Assembly: GCF_001875325.1 (NCBI RefSeq)
Contig: NZ_MDDC01000001.1
Location: 62,001-126,000 of the forward strand
Length of the DNA: 64,000 nucleotides
Source of the DNA: Neomoorella thermoacetica
Lineage (GTDB): Bacteria > Bacillota > DSM-521 > Neomoorellales > Neomoorellaceae
Reading direction: 5' to 3'
Position 1 is the first letter of the stretch. Every line of letters starts with the position of its first letter. A program made the translations under genes and the position numbers. Below the pieces are notes generated by a model, which was given only the letters and a program-made list of their open reading frames with translations, was not told the origin of the DNA and made no database searches. Shown here in pieces: positions 57,043 to 64,000 of this stretch.

Positions 57043-57948
57043 ATGCAGGTGCTGATTGTGGATACGACCTTGAGGGACGGGGAACAGGCACCCGGGGTAG
57101 CCTTTAACCCCCGGGAAAAGGTGGCCATCGCTAGGATGCTGGACCGGCTGGGGGTAGCCCAGATTGAGGCCGGGACACCGGCCATGGGAGATATAGAGCA
57201 GGAAGCCATCAGGGCTATCGCCCGGCAAGGCTTGAGGAGCCGGGTCAGCACCTGGAACAGGTTGCTTCTTGAAGATATCCGCTCTTCCCTGGAGTGCGGG
57301 ATACGGGATGTGCATATTTCCGCCCCTGTTTCTGGTATCCAAATTAGTGCCAAGCTCCGCCAGGACTACCGGTGGGTTCTCAACCGGTTGCGCCAGGCCT
57401 GCCTTTATGCCCGGGATTATGGATTGCGGGTAACGGTGGGGGCTGAGGACGCCTCCCGCGCCGACCCCGGTTTCCTGCTGGAGTACGCCTATCTGGCCCG
57501 GGAAAGTGGCGCGGAGCGCTTGCGTTACTGCGACACCGTCGGCGTCCTGGACCCCTTTGCTACCTACACACATCTCTCCCGGTTAAAGGAGAAGGTGGAC
57601 CTGGAGCTGGAGTTCCACGGGCATAACGATTTTGGCCTGGCCACGGCCAACGCCCTGGCGGCCGTCAGGGCCGGCGTTCGCTGGATTGACACCACCATCG
57701 GCGGCCTGGGGGAAAGGGCTGGTAATACTTCCCTGGAGGAACTCTACCGGGCCCTGACGCGGCTTTTTGACCTGGACCCCGGCCTGAACTCCCGTTATCT
57801 TCCCGGCCTGGAACGCTACGTGGCCCGGGCGGCAGGTCGCCTGCCACCGGCACCAGTTGATAACGCCCCTGAAGGTTCCTCCTTTACCCGGCCGCCGGCA
57901 CCCCGCGGTACAGGGGGAGCGACAGGGAACCTTGCGCTCTTTAACTGA
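57043..57948 (+). CDS. nifV: Homocitrate synthase-like protein (NifV type, catalytic domain only)
   Basis: Condenses acetyl-CoA and 2-oxoglutarate to homocitrate, a ligand of the cofactor. 301 residues with DTTLRDGEQAPGVAF at the start and ELEFHGHNDFGLATANALAAVRAG (metal His motif), ending after TIGGLGERAGNTSLEEL and a Pro-rich tail. Normal NifV is about 380 residues; the C-terminal domain is missing. Clostridium pasteurianum is known for a split NifV (omega and alpha), which is a possible model. ATG at 57043 follows GGAGGCGAGG. Last gene of the nif operon. Confidence 0.85.
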   Translation: MQVLIVDTTLRDGEQAPGVAFNPREKVAIARMLDRLGVAQIEAGTPAMGDIEQEAIRAIARQGLRSRVSTWNRLLLEDIRSSLECGIRDVHISAPVSGIQISAKLRQDYRWVLNRLRQACLYARDYGLRVTVGAEDASRADPGFLLEYAYLARESGAERLRYCDTVGVLDPFATYTHLSRLKEKVDLELEFHGHNDFGLATANALAAVRAGVRWIDTTIGGLGERAGNTSLEELYRALTRLFDLDPGLNSRYLPGLERYVARAAGRLPPAPVDNAPEGSSFTRPPAPRGTGGATGNLALFN

Positions 57949-57992
57949 TTTTGCTAAAATAAATACTGGGAGAATATTAAAGACAATATACC

Positions 57993-58026
57993 CCGGCCCC
58001 GCCCCACAGCGGGAACGGGGGTTTTT
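57993..58026 (+). terminator. Terminator of the nif operon
   Basis: CCCCGCCCC...GCGGGAACGGGG, an imperfect stem with GGGG followed by TTTTTT. Confidence 0.7.
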
Positions 58027-58065
58027 TATGGTGGCGGTCCTACGTTGACGAAGGAAGGGAAGCCT

Positions 58066-59799
58066 ATGCGCATAGCCATGGCCCAGCTCGATCCTACTAT
58101 CGGGGATATAGGGGGCAGCCTGGCTAAAATCCGGCAAGCGGTGGCTGAAGCCCGGCAACACGGGGCCGGGCTGGTGATATTTCCCGAACTGGCTGTAACC
58201 GGTTACCCGCCCCGGGATCTTCTTTGCCGGCACGACTTTTTGGAACGGGTGGAGAAGGCCCTGGCGGAAGATATAGCCCCCTTGAGCCGGGAGGCGGCCA
58301 TTATTATCGGCGCCCCGGTCCGGGGGAGGGGGGATGCGGCTTTCCTGTATAATGCAGCCCTTCTCTACAGCGGGGGAGAACTCTGTGGCCGTCAGGACAA
58401 GAGCCTGCTGCCGAACTACGACGTTTTTGATGAAAGCCGTTATTTCAAGCCGGCGACCCGGCGCCTGCCGGTGGTCCTGGAAGGGCTGCGCCTGGGCCTG
58501 ACCATTTGCGAGGATATCTGGAACGACAAGGACTATTGGAACCGGCAGTTATATGATGTTGACCCTGTAGCCGAGATGCTGGCTCAGGGGGCGGAAATCT
58601 TGGTCAATATCTCCGCTTCCCCCTATCACTACGGGAAAGTTGCGTTGCGCGTGGACATGCTCCGGAGCCTCGCCCGCAAATACGGCCGCCCCATTCTCTA
58701 TATCAACCAGGTCGGGGGCAATGATGAACTGATCTTTGACGGCACCAGCCTGGCTGTAGACGCCACCGGCGAGGTAGTCTCCCTGGCCGCCAGCTTTGCC
58801 GAGGACCTGGTACTCCTGGATCTGGATCGGCCGCAGGCCGGCGCAGCTTTAACCCTGAAACCCGTTAAAAGGGCCCGTCCCGGTGCGATACCGGCCGGCG
58901 TAGCACCGGAGGCCGGCCGGAACGAAACGGAATTCCTGACCGGGGAAGAAATCGTAATTAGCGAGGACATCAGCTATGTCTACCGGGCCCTGGTCCTGGG
59001 TATCGCCGACTACCTGCATAAGACAGGTTTCCGGAAAGCCCTTGTCGGTTTGAGCGGGGGTATTGATTCCTCGGTCACCGCCGCCCTGGCCGCCGCCGCC
59101 CTGGGGCCGGAGAATGTCCTGGGGGTGGCCATGCCCTCCCGTTACTCATCCCCCGGCAGCCGTTCCGACGCCCGTAAACTGGCTGCCAACCTGGGTATCG
59201 CCTTCCGGGAAATTCCCATTGAGGGTATGTTTAAAGCCTACCTGGAGGCTATGAACGGGAGCGGCCCTCCCCGGGGCGACCTGGCGGAAGAGAACGTTCA
59301 GGCCCGCATCCGGGGCAATATCCTCATGTTTATCTCCAACCGGGAGGGCTACCTGACCCTGACCACCGGCAACAAGTCGGAAATGGCGGTAGGCTATTGC
59401 ACCCTCTACGGCGATATGTCCGGCGGGCTGGCGGTCTTGGCGGATGTACCAAAGGTCATGGTTTACGACCTGGCCCGTTATATCAACCGGGACCGGGAGA
59501 TCATCCCGGCCAACGTCCTGGTCAAACCCCCTTCGGCGGAACTGAGGCCTGACCAGGTGGATCAGGATTCCCTGCCGCCCTATGAGATCCTGGACGCCAT
59601 TCTCCAGGCCTACATCGAGGAAGAGAAATCGGCTGACGAGATTGCCGCCCGGGGTTTTGATCCCGGCCTGGTCCGGGAGGTAATCCGTAAAGTCGACCGG
59701 GCCGAGTATAAACGCCGCCAGGCGGCTCCCGGCCTGCGGGTAACCTCCAAGGCCTTCGGCATGGGCCGCCGGATGCCCATCGCCTGGCGGGCCGGGTAG
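58066..59799 (+). CDS. nadE: Glutamine-dependent NAD+ synthetase
   Basis: Amidates nicotinate adenine dinucleotide, taking ammonia from glutamine. About 577 residues: N-terminal nitrilase domain (catalytic Glu in FPELAVTGY, Lys in DKSLLPNYDVFDE, Cys in GLTICEDIWND) and C-terminal synthetase with the ATP motif LSGGIDSSVTAAL near residue 330 and STGNKSEM-like TTGNKSEMAVGY. ATG at 58066 follows AAGGAAGGG; an upstream TTG at 58045 is less likely. Confidence 0.95.
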   Translation: MRIAMAQLDPTIGDIGGSLAKIRQAVAEARQHGAGLVIFPELAVTGYPPRDLLCRHDFLERVEKALAEDIAPLSREAAIIIGAPVRGRGDAAFLYNAALLYSGGELCGRQDKSLLPNYDVFDESRYFKPATRRLPVVLEGLRLGLTICEDIWNDKDYWNRQLYDVDPVAEMLAQGAEILVNISASPYHYGKVALRVDMLRSLARKYGRPILYINQVGGNDELIFDGTSLAVDATGEVVSLAASFAEDLVLLDLDRPQAGAALTLKPVKRARPGAIPAGVAPEAGRNETEFLTGEEIVISEDISYVYRALVLGIADYLHKTGFRKALVGLSGGIDSSVTAALAAAALGPENVLGVAMPSRYSSPGSRSDARKLAANLGIAFREIPIEGMFKAYLEAMNGSGPPRGDLAEENVQARIRGNILMFISNREGYLTLTTGNKSEMAVGYCTLYGDMSGGLAVLADVPKVMVYDLARYINRDREIIPANVLVKPPSAELRPDQVDQDSLPPYEILDAILQAYIEEEKSADEIAARGFDPGLVREVIRKVDRAEYKRRQAAPGLRVTSKAFGMGRRMPIAWRAG

Positions 59800-59874
59800 C
59801 AAGCAGGGGTATATTTTTACTCTCTTTCCTGTTATACTAAGGACCAGGAATTCAAAGAGCGCGAGGCGAGGCAG

Positions 59875-61755
59875 TTGCCAGATAATATTATTACGAATTT
59901 GTTAGCCCGGGTCACCAAACCGGCCCGTTACCTGGGCACGGAATGGAACGCCGTTCACAAGGACTGGGAGGAGAACCCCGCCCGCATGGTTTTTATCTAC
60001 CCGGACCTTTACGAAGTGGGCATGTCTCACCTGGGGTTGGCCATCCTTTACGGTGCGGTCAATGAACAACCGGGAATGCTTATGGAGCGGGCCTTTGCCC
60101 CCGGACCGGATATGGAAGCCCTGTTGCGGGAGAACCGCATCCCCCTTTTCAGCCTGGAATCCCATAGGCCCCTGGCTGATTTTGATGTTATTGGCTTCAC
60201 TCTCCAGTATGAAATGAGTTATACTACAATTCTAAATATCCTCGACCTGGCCGGGGTCCCCGTGCTGGCAACAGAACGCGGGGCCGGCTATCCTTTAATA
60301 ATTGGCGGGGGGCCGGGGGTGGCCAATCCAGAGCCGGTTGCCCCCTTTTTTGATTGCTTCCTCCTGGGGGACGGCGAGGAGGCCCTGCCGGAGTTCCTGA
60401 AGCTGGTGGGCCAATTAAAAAAGGAAGGTCTGTGGGGCCATCGCCTTGAGGTCCTGGACAGGATTGCGACTCTGCCGGGTTTTTACGTGCCTTCCTTCTA
60501 TGATGTGACCTATAATAGCGACGGTACCGTGGCCGCCGTTGTGCCCAACCGGCCCGGCATACCGGAACGGGTGTCGAAAAGGGTTCTCCCGGACCTGGAC
60601 GAGGCTTACTTTCCTACCCGGCCTATTGTCCCCTTCCTGGAGGTCGTTCACGACCGCATTATGCTGGAGGTCATGCGGGGCTGCACCCACGGCTGCCGCT
60701 TCTGCCAGGCCGGGGCCATCTACCGGCCGGTGCGGGAAAGGGACCTGGCCGTCCTCCTGCGCCAGGCCGAAGAGCTGGTGCGCCATACCGGCCATGAAGA
60801 GATATCCCTCACTTCCCTGAGTACCGCAGATTACTCCCGGGTGGAGGAACTGGCCCGCGCCCTGGTCGCTGCCTATGGGGACCTGGGGGTTAGCGTCTCC
60901 CTGCCTTCCCTGCGGGTGGACGCCTTTAGTGTCCGCCTGGCGGACGCCGTCCAGCAGGTGCGTAAAAGCTCCCTGACCTTTGCCCCTGAGGCCGGCAGCC
61001 AGCGCCTGCGGGATGTGATTAACAAAGGGGTTACCGAGGACGATATCCTGACGGCCACGGCCGAGGCCTTCCAGGCCGGCTGGCAGGCCATCAAACTCTA
61101 CTTTATGCTGGGACTGCCGACCGAGGGGGAGGAGGACCTCCAGGGCATTGCCGGCCTGGCCCGGCGGATTCTCTACCAGGGCCGTGAGCTCGCTCCGGGA
61201 AAGAAACCGACGGTAACAGTCAGCGTTTCCTCCTTCGTACCCAAGGCCTGGACGGCCTTTCAATGGGAACCCCAGGACCCGGTAGCGGTACTCAAGGAAA
61301 AGCAGCAGCTCCTGCGAAATCATATCAAGGGGCCGGGTCTGCGTTTTAACTGGCACGACGCCGAAATAAGTTATATCGAGGCCGTCCTCGCCCGAGGGGA
61401 CCGGCGCCTGGCCGCGGCCATTATGGCCGCCTGGCGTCGCGGGGCCAGGCTGGAGGGCTGGTCGGAATACTTCAGCTATGCCTGCTGGGAAGGGGCTTTC
61501 CAGGAAACAGGCCTTGATCCTGCCTTTTACGCCAACCGGGAACGCCGGGAGGAGGAGGTCTTCCCCTGGGATCATCTGGATTTCGGCGTCAGTAAAACCT
61601 TTTTGCTCCGGGAACGCCGGCGGGCCCGGTCCGGCCAGTTGACGGCTGATTGCCGCTCGGGCCGCTGCACCGGCTGTGGCGTCTGCCCGGGCCTGGGGGT
61701 TGACCTGCGCCTGAAGGGAGGCCCGGAGGATCGTGCGCCTGCGGATAAAGTATAG
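59875..61755 (+). CDS. B12-binding/radical SAM protein, TIGR03960 type
   Basis: 626-residue member of the radical-SAM family with an N-terminal cobalamin-like region (FIYPDLYEVGMSHLGLAILYG, GGPGVANPEP) and a radical SAM core CTHGCRFCQAGAIYRPVRER near residue 270. A C-terminal Cys-rich tail (CRSGRCTGCGVCPG) probably holds a cluster. In Firmicutes it is always fused or next to a DUF2344 protein and the ribosomal protein L21 cluster; substrate unknown. TTG at 59875. It overlaps the next gene. Confidence 0.85.
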   Translation: MPDNIITNLLARVTKPARYLGTEWNAVHKDWEENPARMVFIYPDLYEVGMSHLGLAILYGAVNEQPGMLMERAFAPGPDMEALLRENRIPLFSLESHRPLADFDVIGFTLQYEMSYTTILNILDLAGVPVLATERGAGYPLIIGGGPGVANPEPVAPFFDCFLLGDGEEALPEFLKLVGQLKKEGLWGHRLEVLDRIATLPGFYVPSFYDVTYNSDGTVAAVVPNRPGIPERVSKRVLPDLDEAYFPTRPIVPFLEVVHDRIMLEVMRGCTHGCRFCQAGAIYRPVRERDLAVLLRQAEELVRHTGHEEISLTSLSTADYSRVEELARALVAAYGDLGVSVSLPSLRVDAFSVRLADAVQQVRKSSLTFAPEAGSQRLRDVINKGVTEDDILTATAEAFQAGWQAIKLYFMLGLPTEGEEDLQGIAGLARRILYQGRELAPGKKPTVTVSVSSFVPKAWTAFQWEPQDPVAVLKEKQQLLRNHIKGPGLRFNWHDAEISYIEAVLARGDRRLAAAIMAAWRRGARLEGWSEYFSYACWEGAFQETGLDPAFYANRERREEEVFPWDHLDFGVSKTFLLRERRRARSGQLTADCRSGRCTGCGVCPGLGVDLRLKGGPEDRAPADKV

Positions 61756-62398
61756 TAAAACCGGCCAGATGGCCTTCCTGGGGCACCTGGAAATGTTGCG
61801 CCTCTGGCAGCGGGCTATGCGCCGGGCCGGGTTACCCGTAGCCATGAGTCATGGGTTCAACCCCCATCCCCGCCTGGCCTTCGGACCGGCCCTGGCCCTG
61901 GGGTTAGAGAGCCTGGCCGAATACCTGGATGTGGAATTAGCGGCGGACCGGGAGCCGGACCGGGTCCAGGTCGAACTCCAGGCGCAACTGCCTCCTGGAC
62001 TGGAAATCCTTCTGGTCCGGACCATCCCGGACCAGGCCCCGGCCCTGACGGCAGTCATCGACGTGGCCGCTTACCGGGTCAACTGGCTGGAGGAAATTGA
62101 CCCCGGTTTACTCCAGCAACGGGTGGGAGCTTTATTGGCCCGGCCGGAGGTCCCGGTAAGGCGTACGGGCAGGGACGGCCGCCCCAGGGTCAAAGATATT
62201 CGCCCGGGGATTTTGAAGCTGGTCCTGGACCCCTCCCCGGACCTGGCCATGCTCCTCCAGTGCGGACCGGCAGGAAGTATCCGGCCGGAAGAAGTGCTCA
62301 AAGCCCTTGCCCTGGAGGCCCCGGCCCGGGTGGTTCGCACCGGCCTTTTTGCCCGCCGGGGTGACGACCTTCTGGCCCCCGAGGACATTAGCGGCTAA
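61733..62398 (+). CDS. DUF2344 protein (TIGR03936), partner of the radical SAM protein
   Basis: 221-residue protein with RIKYSKTGQMAFLGHLEMLRLWQRAMRRAGLPVAMSHGFNPHPRLAFGPALALG, the family signature. GTG at 61733 lies inside the end of the radical SAM gene (23-base overlap), so the two are coupled. Function unknown; the pair probably acts in rRNA or tRNA modification, by inference from genomic context only. Confidence 0.87.
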   Translation: MRLRIKYSKTGQMAFLGHLEMLRLWQRAMRRAGLPVAMSHGFNPHPRLAFGPALALGLESLAEYLDVELAADREPDRVQVELQAQLPPGLEILLVRTIPDQAPALTAVIDVAAYRVNWLEEIDPGLLQQRVGALLARPEVPVRRTGRDGRPRVKDIRPGILKLVLDPSPDLAMLLQCGPAGSIRPEEVLKALALEAPARVVRTGLFARRGDDLLAPEDISG

Positions 62399-62430
62399 TC
62401 AAGGGGTTAAATGTAGGAAGGTAGAGATGG

Positions 62431-64000
62431 GTGCTCAAAGAGATTTTAATTCAGGTTGATGCCGAGGAAACGGCCGTAGCCCTCCTGGAAGACGGCCGGT
62501 TAATGGAAATCTACCTGGAAAGGGATAGTAACCAGCGCCTCGTTGGCAATATTTATAAAGGCCGGGTGGCCAACGTCCTGCCCGGTATGCAGGCCGCCTT
62601 CGTGGATATTGGCCTGGAGAAAAATGCTTTTCTCTTTGTTGATGATACCAGCGGTATTGAGGCCCTGGAAGGCGAGATTGTTACCCGTTCCCGGCGCCGC
62701 ATCAGCGACGTCGTCCGGGAGGGCCAGGAGATCCTGGTCCAGGTGGCCAAAGAACCTCAGGGTACCAAAGGGGCGCGGGTTACCACCCAGATAACCCTGC
62801 CGGGGCGCTACCTGGTCCTCATGCCCACGGTTAACTATATAGGCGTTTCCCGCCGGATCAGCCATGAGGAAGAGCGGGAGAGGTTAAAAAGCCTGGCCCG
62901 GGCGATAAAACCCCGGCGCATGGGCCTGATTGTCCGTACCGTAGCTGCCGGAGCGGGCCTGGAAGAACTCCAGGCTGACTGCCAGAACCTTACCCGGACC
63001 TGGAAACGCATCCGCCAGGCGGCCCGGCGGAGCAAGGCCCCCCGCCTGGTCCATCACGACGTCGAGCTTTCCCTGCGCATCCTGCGGGACCTGTATGCTG
63101 ATGACGTCAATCGCCTGGTGGTGAATTCCCCGGCCACCTATGCCAAGGTTCTCGAAGTCCTGGCCGGACGGGCTCCCGACCTGCAGCAGCGGGTGTTTTT
63201 AAGGGAGAACGCTGACCTCTTTGCCGTCTACGGGGTCCAAAACCAGGTAGAGCAGGCCCTGAAACGTAAAGTCTGGCTCAGGTGCGGCGGCTACCTCATC
63301 ATCGACCAGATGGAAGCCCTGACGGCCATTGATGTCAATACCGGCAAGTATGTCGGCCGCCACAACCTGGCCGAGACGGTGCTGACAACAAACCTGGAGG
63401 CTGCCGTCGAGGTGGCCCGCCAGCTGCGGTTGCGCAATATCGGCGGCATCATTGTTGTCGACTTCATTGATATGGATAACCCCCTCCACCGGGAGCAGGT
63501 CATTAAAGTCCTGGAAGGTGAATTGACCAGGGATAAAACAAAGACTCAAATCCTGGGTTTTACCCGCCTGGGGCTCCTGGAAATGACCAGGAAAAAGGCC
63601 CAGCAGCGGCTGGAGAGCGTGTTGCAGCAGGATTGTCCATACTGCCACGGGACCGGCAAGGTCCTTTCAGCGGAAACGGTAACCCTCAAGGCTCGTAGGG
63701 AGATCCTGCAACTGGCGGCTGCCAGCAAGGCCCGGGCTATCCTGGCAGAAGCCAATCCGGCCGTGGCGGCGCCCCTCATCGGCATCGGTGGCGCCAACCT
63801 GCGCATGCTGGAGCGGCGGGCCGGGAAGAAATTAATCATCAAGGGGAACGAAAATTTTCACCTGGAGGAAGTACGGCTGCGGGAACTCTATGACCGGGAA
63901 GAAATCGAGAATCTCTCTACACCCGTAAAGGTCGGCCAGGTCCTCCGGGTAACCATTGAAGGGGTCCATACGGGCAACGGCGGCGACGGTATCGCCAGGG
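62431..64000 (+). CDS. rng: Ribonuclease G/E, 3' end cut by window
   Basis: Endoribonuclease of the RNase E/G family; the end lies beyond the window (523 codons seen). GTG at 62431 begins LKEILIQVDAEETAVALLED. It has an S1 RNA-binding domain (NIYKGRVANVLPGMQAAFVDIG), the catalytic DNase-I-like region with TAIDVNTGKYVG and VVDFIDMDN (metal-binding Asp pair), the zinc-link CPYCHGTGKV, and the RNase H-like part. It follows the DUF2344 gene after 32 bases. Confidence 0.95.
   Translation, partial: MLKEILIQVDAEETAVALLEDGRLMEIYLERDSNQRLVGNIYKGRVANVLPGMQAAFVDIGLEKNAFLFVDDTSGIEALEGEIVTRSRRRISDVVREGQEILVQVAKEPQGTKGARVTTQITLPGRYLVLMPTVNYIGVSRRISHEEERERLKSLARAIKPRRMGLIVRTVAAGAGLEELQADCQNLTRTWKRIRQAARRSKAPRLVHHDVELSLRILRDLYADDVNRLVVNSPATYAKVLEVLAGRAPDLQQRVFLRENADLFAVYGVQNQVEQALKRKVWLRCGGYLIIDQMEALTAIDVNTGKYVGRHNLAETVLTTNLEAAVEVARQLRLRNIGGIIVVDFIDMDNPLHREQVIKVLEGELTRDKTKTQILGFTRLGLLEMTRKKAQQRLESVLQQDCPYCHGTGKVLSAETVTLKARREILQLAAASKARAILAEANPAVAAPLIGIGGANLRMLERRAGKKLIIKGNENFHLEEVRLRELYDREEIENLSTPVKVGQVLRVTIEGVHTGNGGDGIAR

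Overview
The window is one continuous stretch of a G+C-rich, endospore-forming, anaerobic Firmicute chromosome. Sporulation genes (prkA-yhbH-spoVR, spoIVFA-spoIVFB, a GerMN lipoprotein, lonB), a CIRCE-controlled groESL, the tig-clpP-clpX-lonB-lonA block, mreBCD-pbp2-minCDE-rodA and a compact nitrogenase operon together resemble Moorella-type thermophilic acetogens. That assignment is from memory of such genomes and not from a database search. No rRNA, CRISPR array, prophage or complete insertion sequence was seen.

Layout. 1-5.2 kb: a truncated acyl-CoA ligase, a frameshifted HD-GYP gene, a convergent pair made of a sirohaem/4Fe-4S protein and a cysteine-rich partner, a tiny zinc-ribbon protein, and queG. 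5.2-11 kb: a cupin phosphoglucose isomerase, a small decayed gene, and the prkA-yhbH-spoVR operon. 11-19 kb: phenylacetate-CoA ligase, ACT protein and hisC; a GerMN lipoprotein; a multidomain amidase; murI-rph-rdgB. 19.2-23.5 kb: six tRNA genes, a CBS-GGDEF operon on the minus strand, a fluoride riboswitch with two crcB genes and a DUF190 gene, and tRNA-Gly. 23.5-31 kb: protein quality control (tig, clpP, clpX, lonB, lonA). 31-37.5 kb: valS with an odd structured leader, folC, rex, maf, radC. 37.5-45 kb: cell shape and division (mreBCD, pbp2, minCDE, rodA). 45-50 kb: groESL, a TPP riboswitch with thiE, and spoIVFAB. 49.7-58 kb: the nif region. 58-64 kb: nadE, a B12-binding radical SAM protein, a DUF2344 protein and the start of rng.

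The most unusual region is the nif operon (nifH-nifI1-nifI2-nifD-nifK-nifE-nifB-nifV). It has a perfect sigma-A type promoter followed by three successive Rho-independent terminators. Each terminator is preceded by the same small hairpin, which would compete with it. This suggests control by repeated antitermination and not by a sigma-54 enhancer system. The operon has nifE but no nifN, and NifD carries residues that I associate with the V/Fe-only nitrogenases.

Several genes (HD-GYP, the small gene before the CBS-GGDEF gene, thiE, and a decayed ORF before prkA) read correctly only if one base is added to a homopolymer. They may be real mutations, programmed slippage or sequence errors. Other points of interest are a MinC lacking its N-terminal domain, a hairpin that contains the ribosome binding site of the GerMN gene, and a large imperfect palindrome between lonA and valS.
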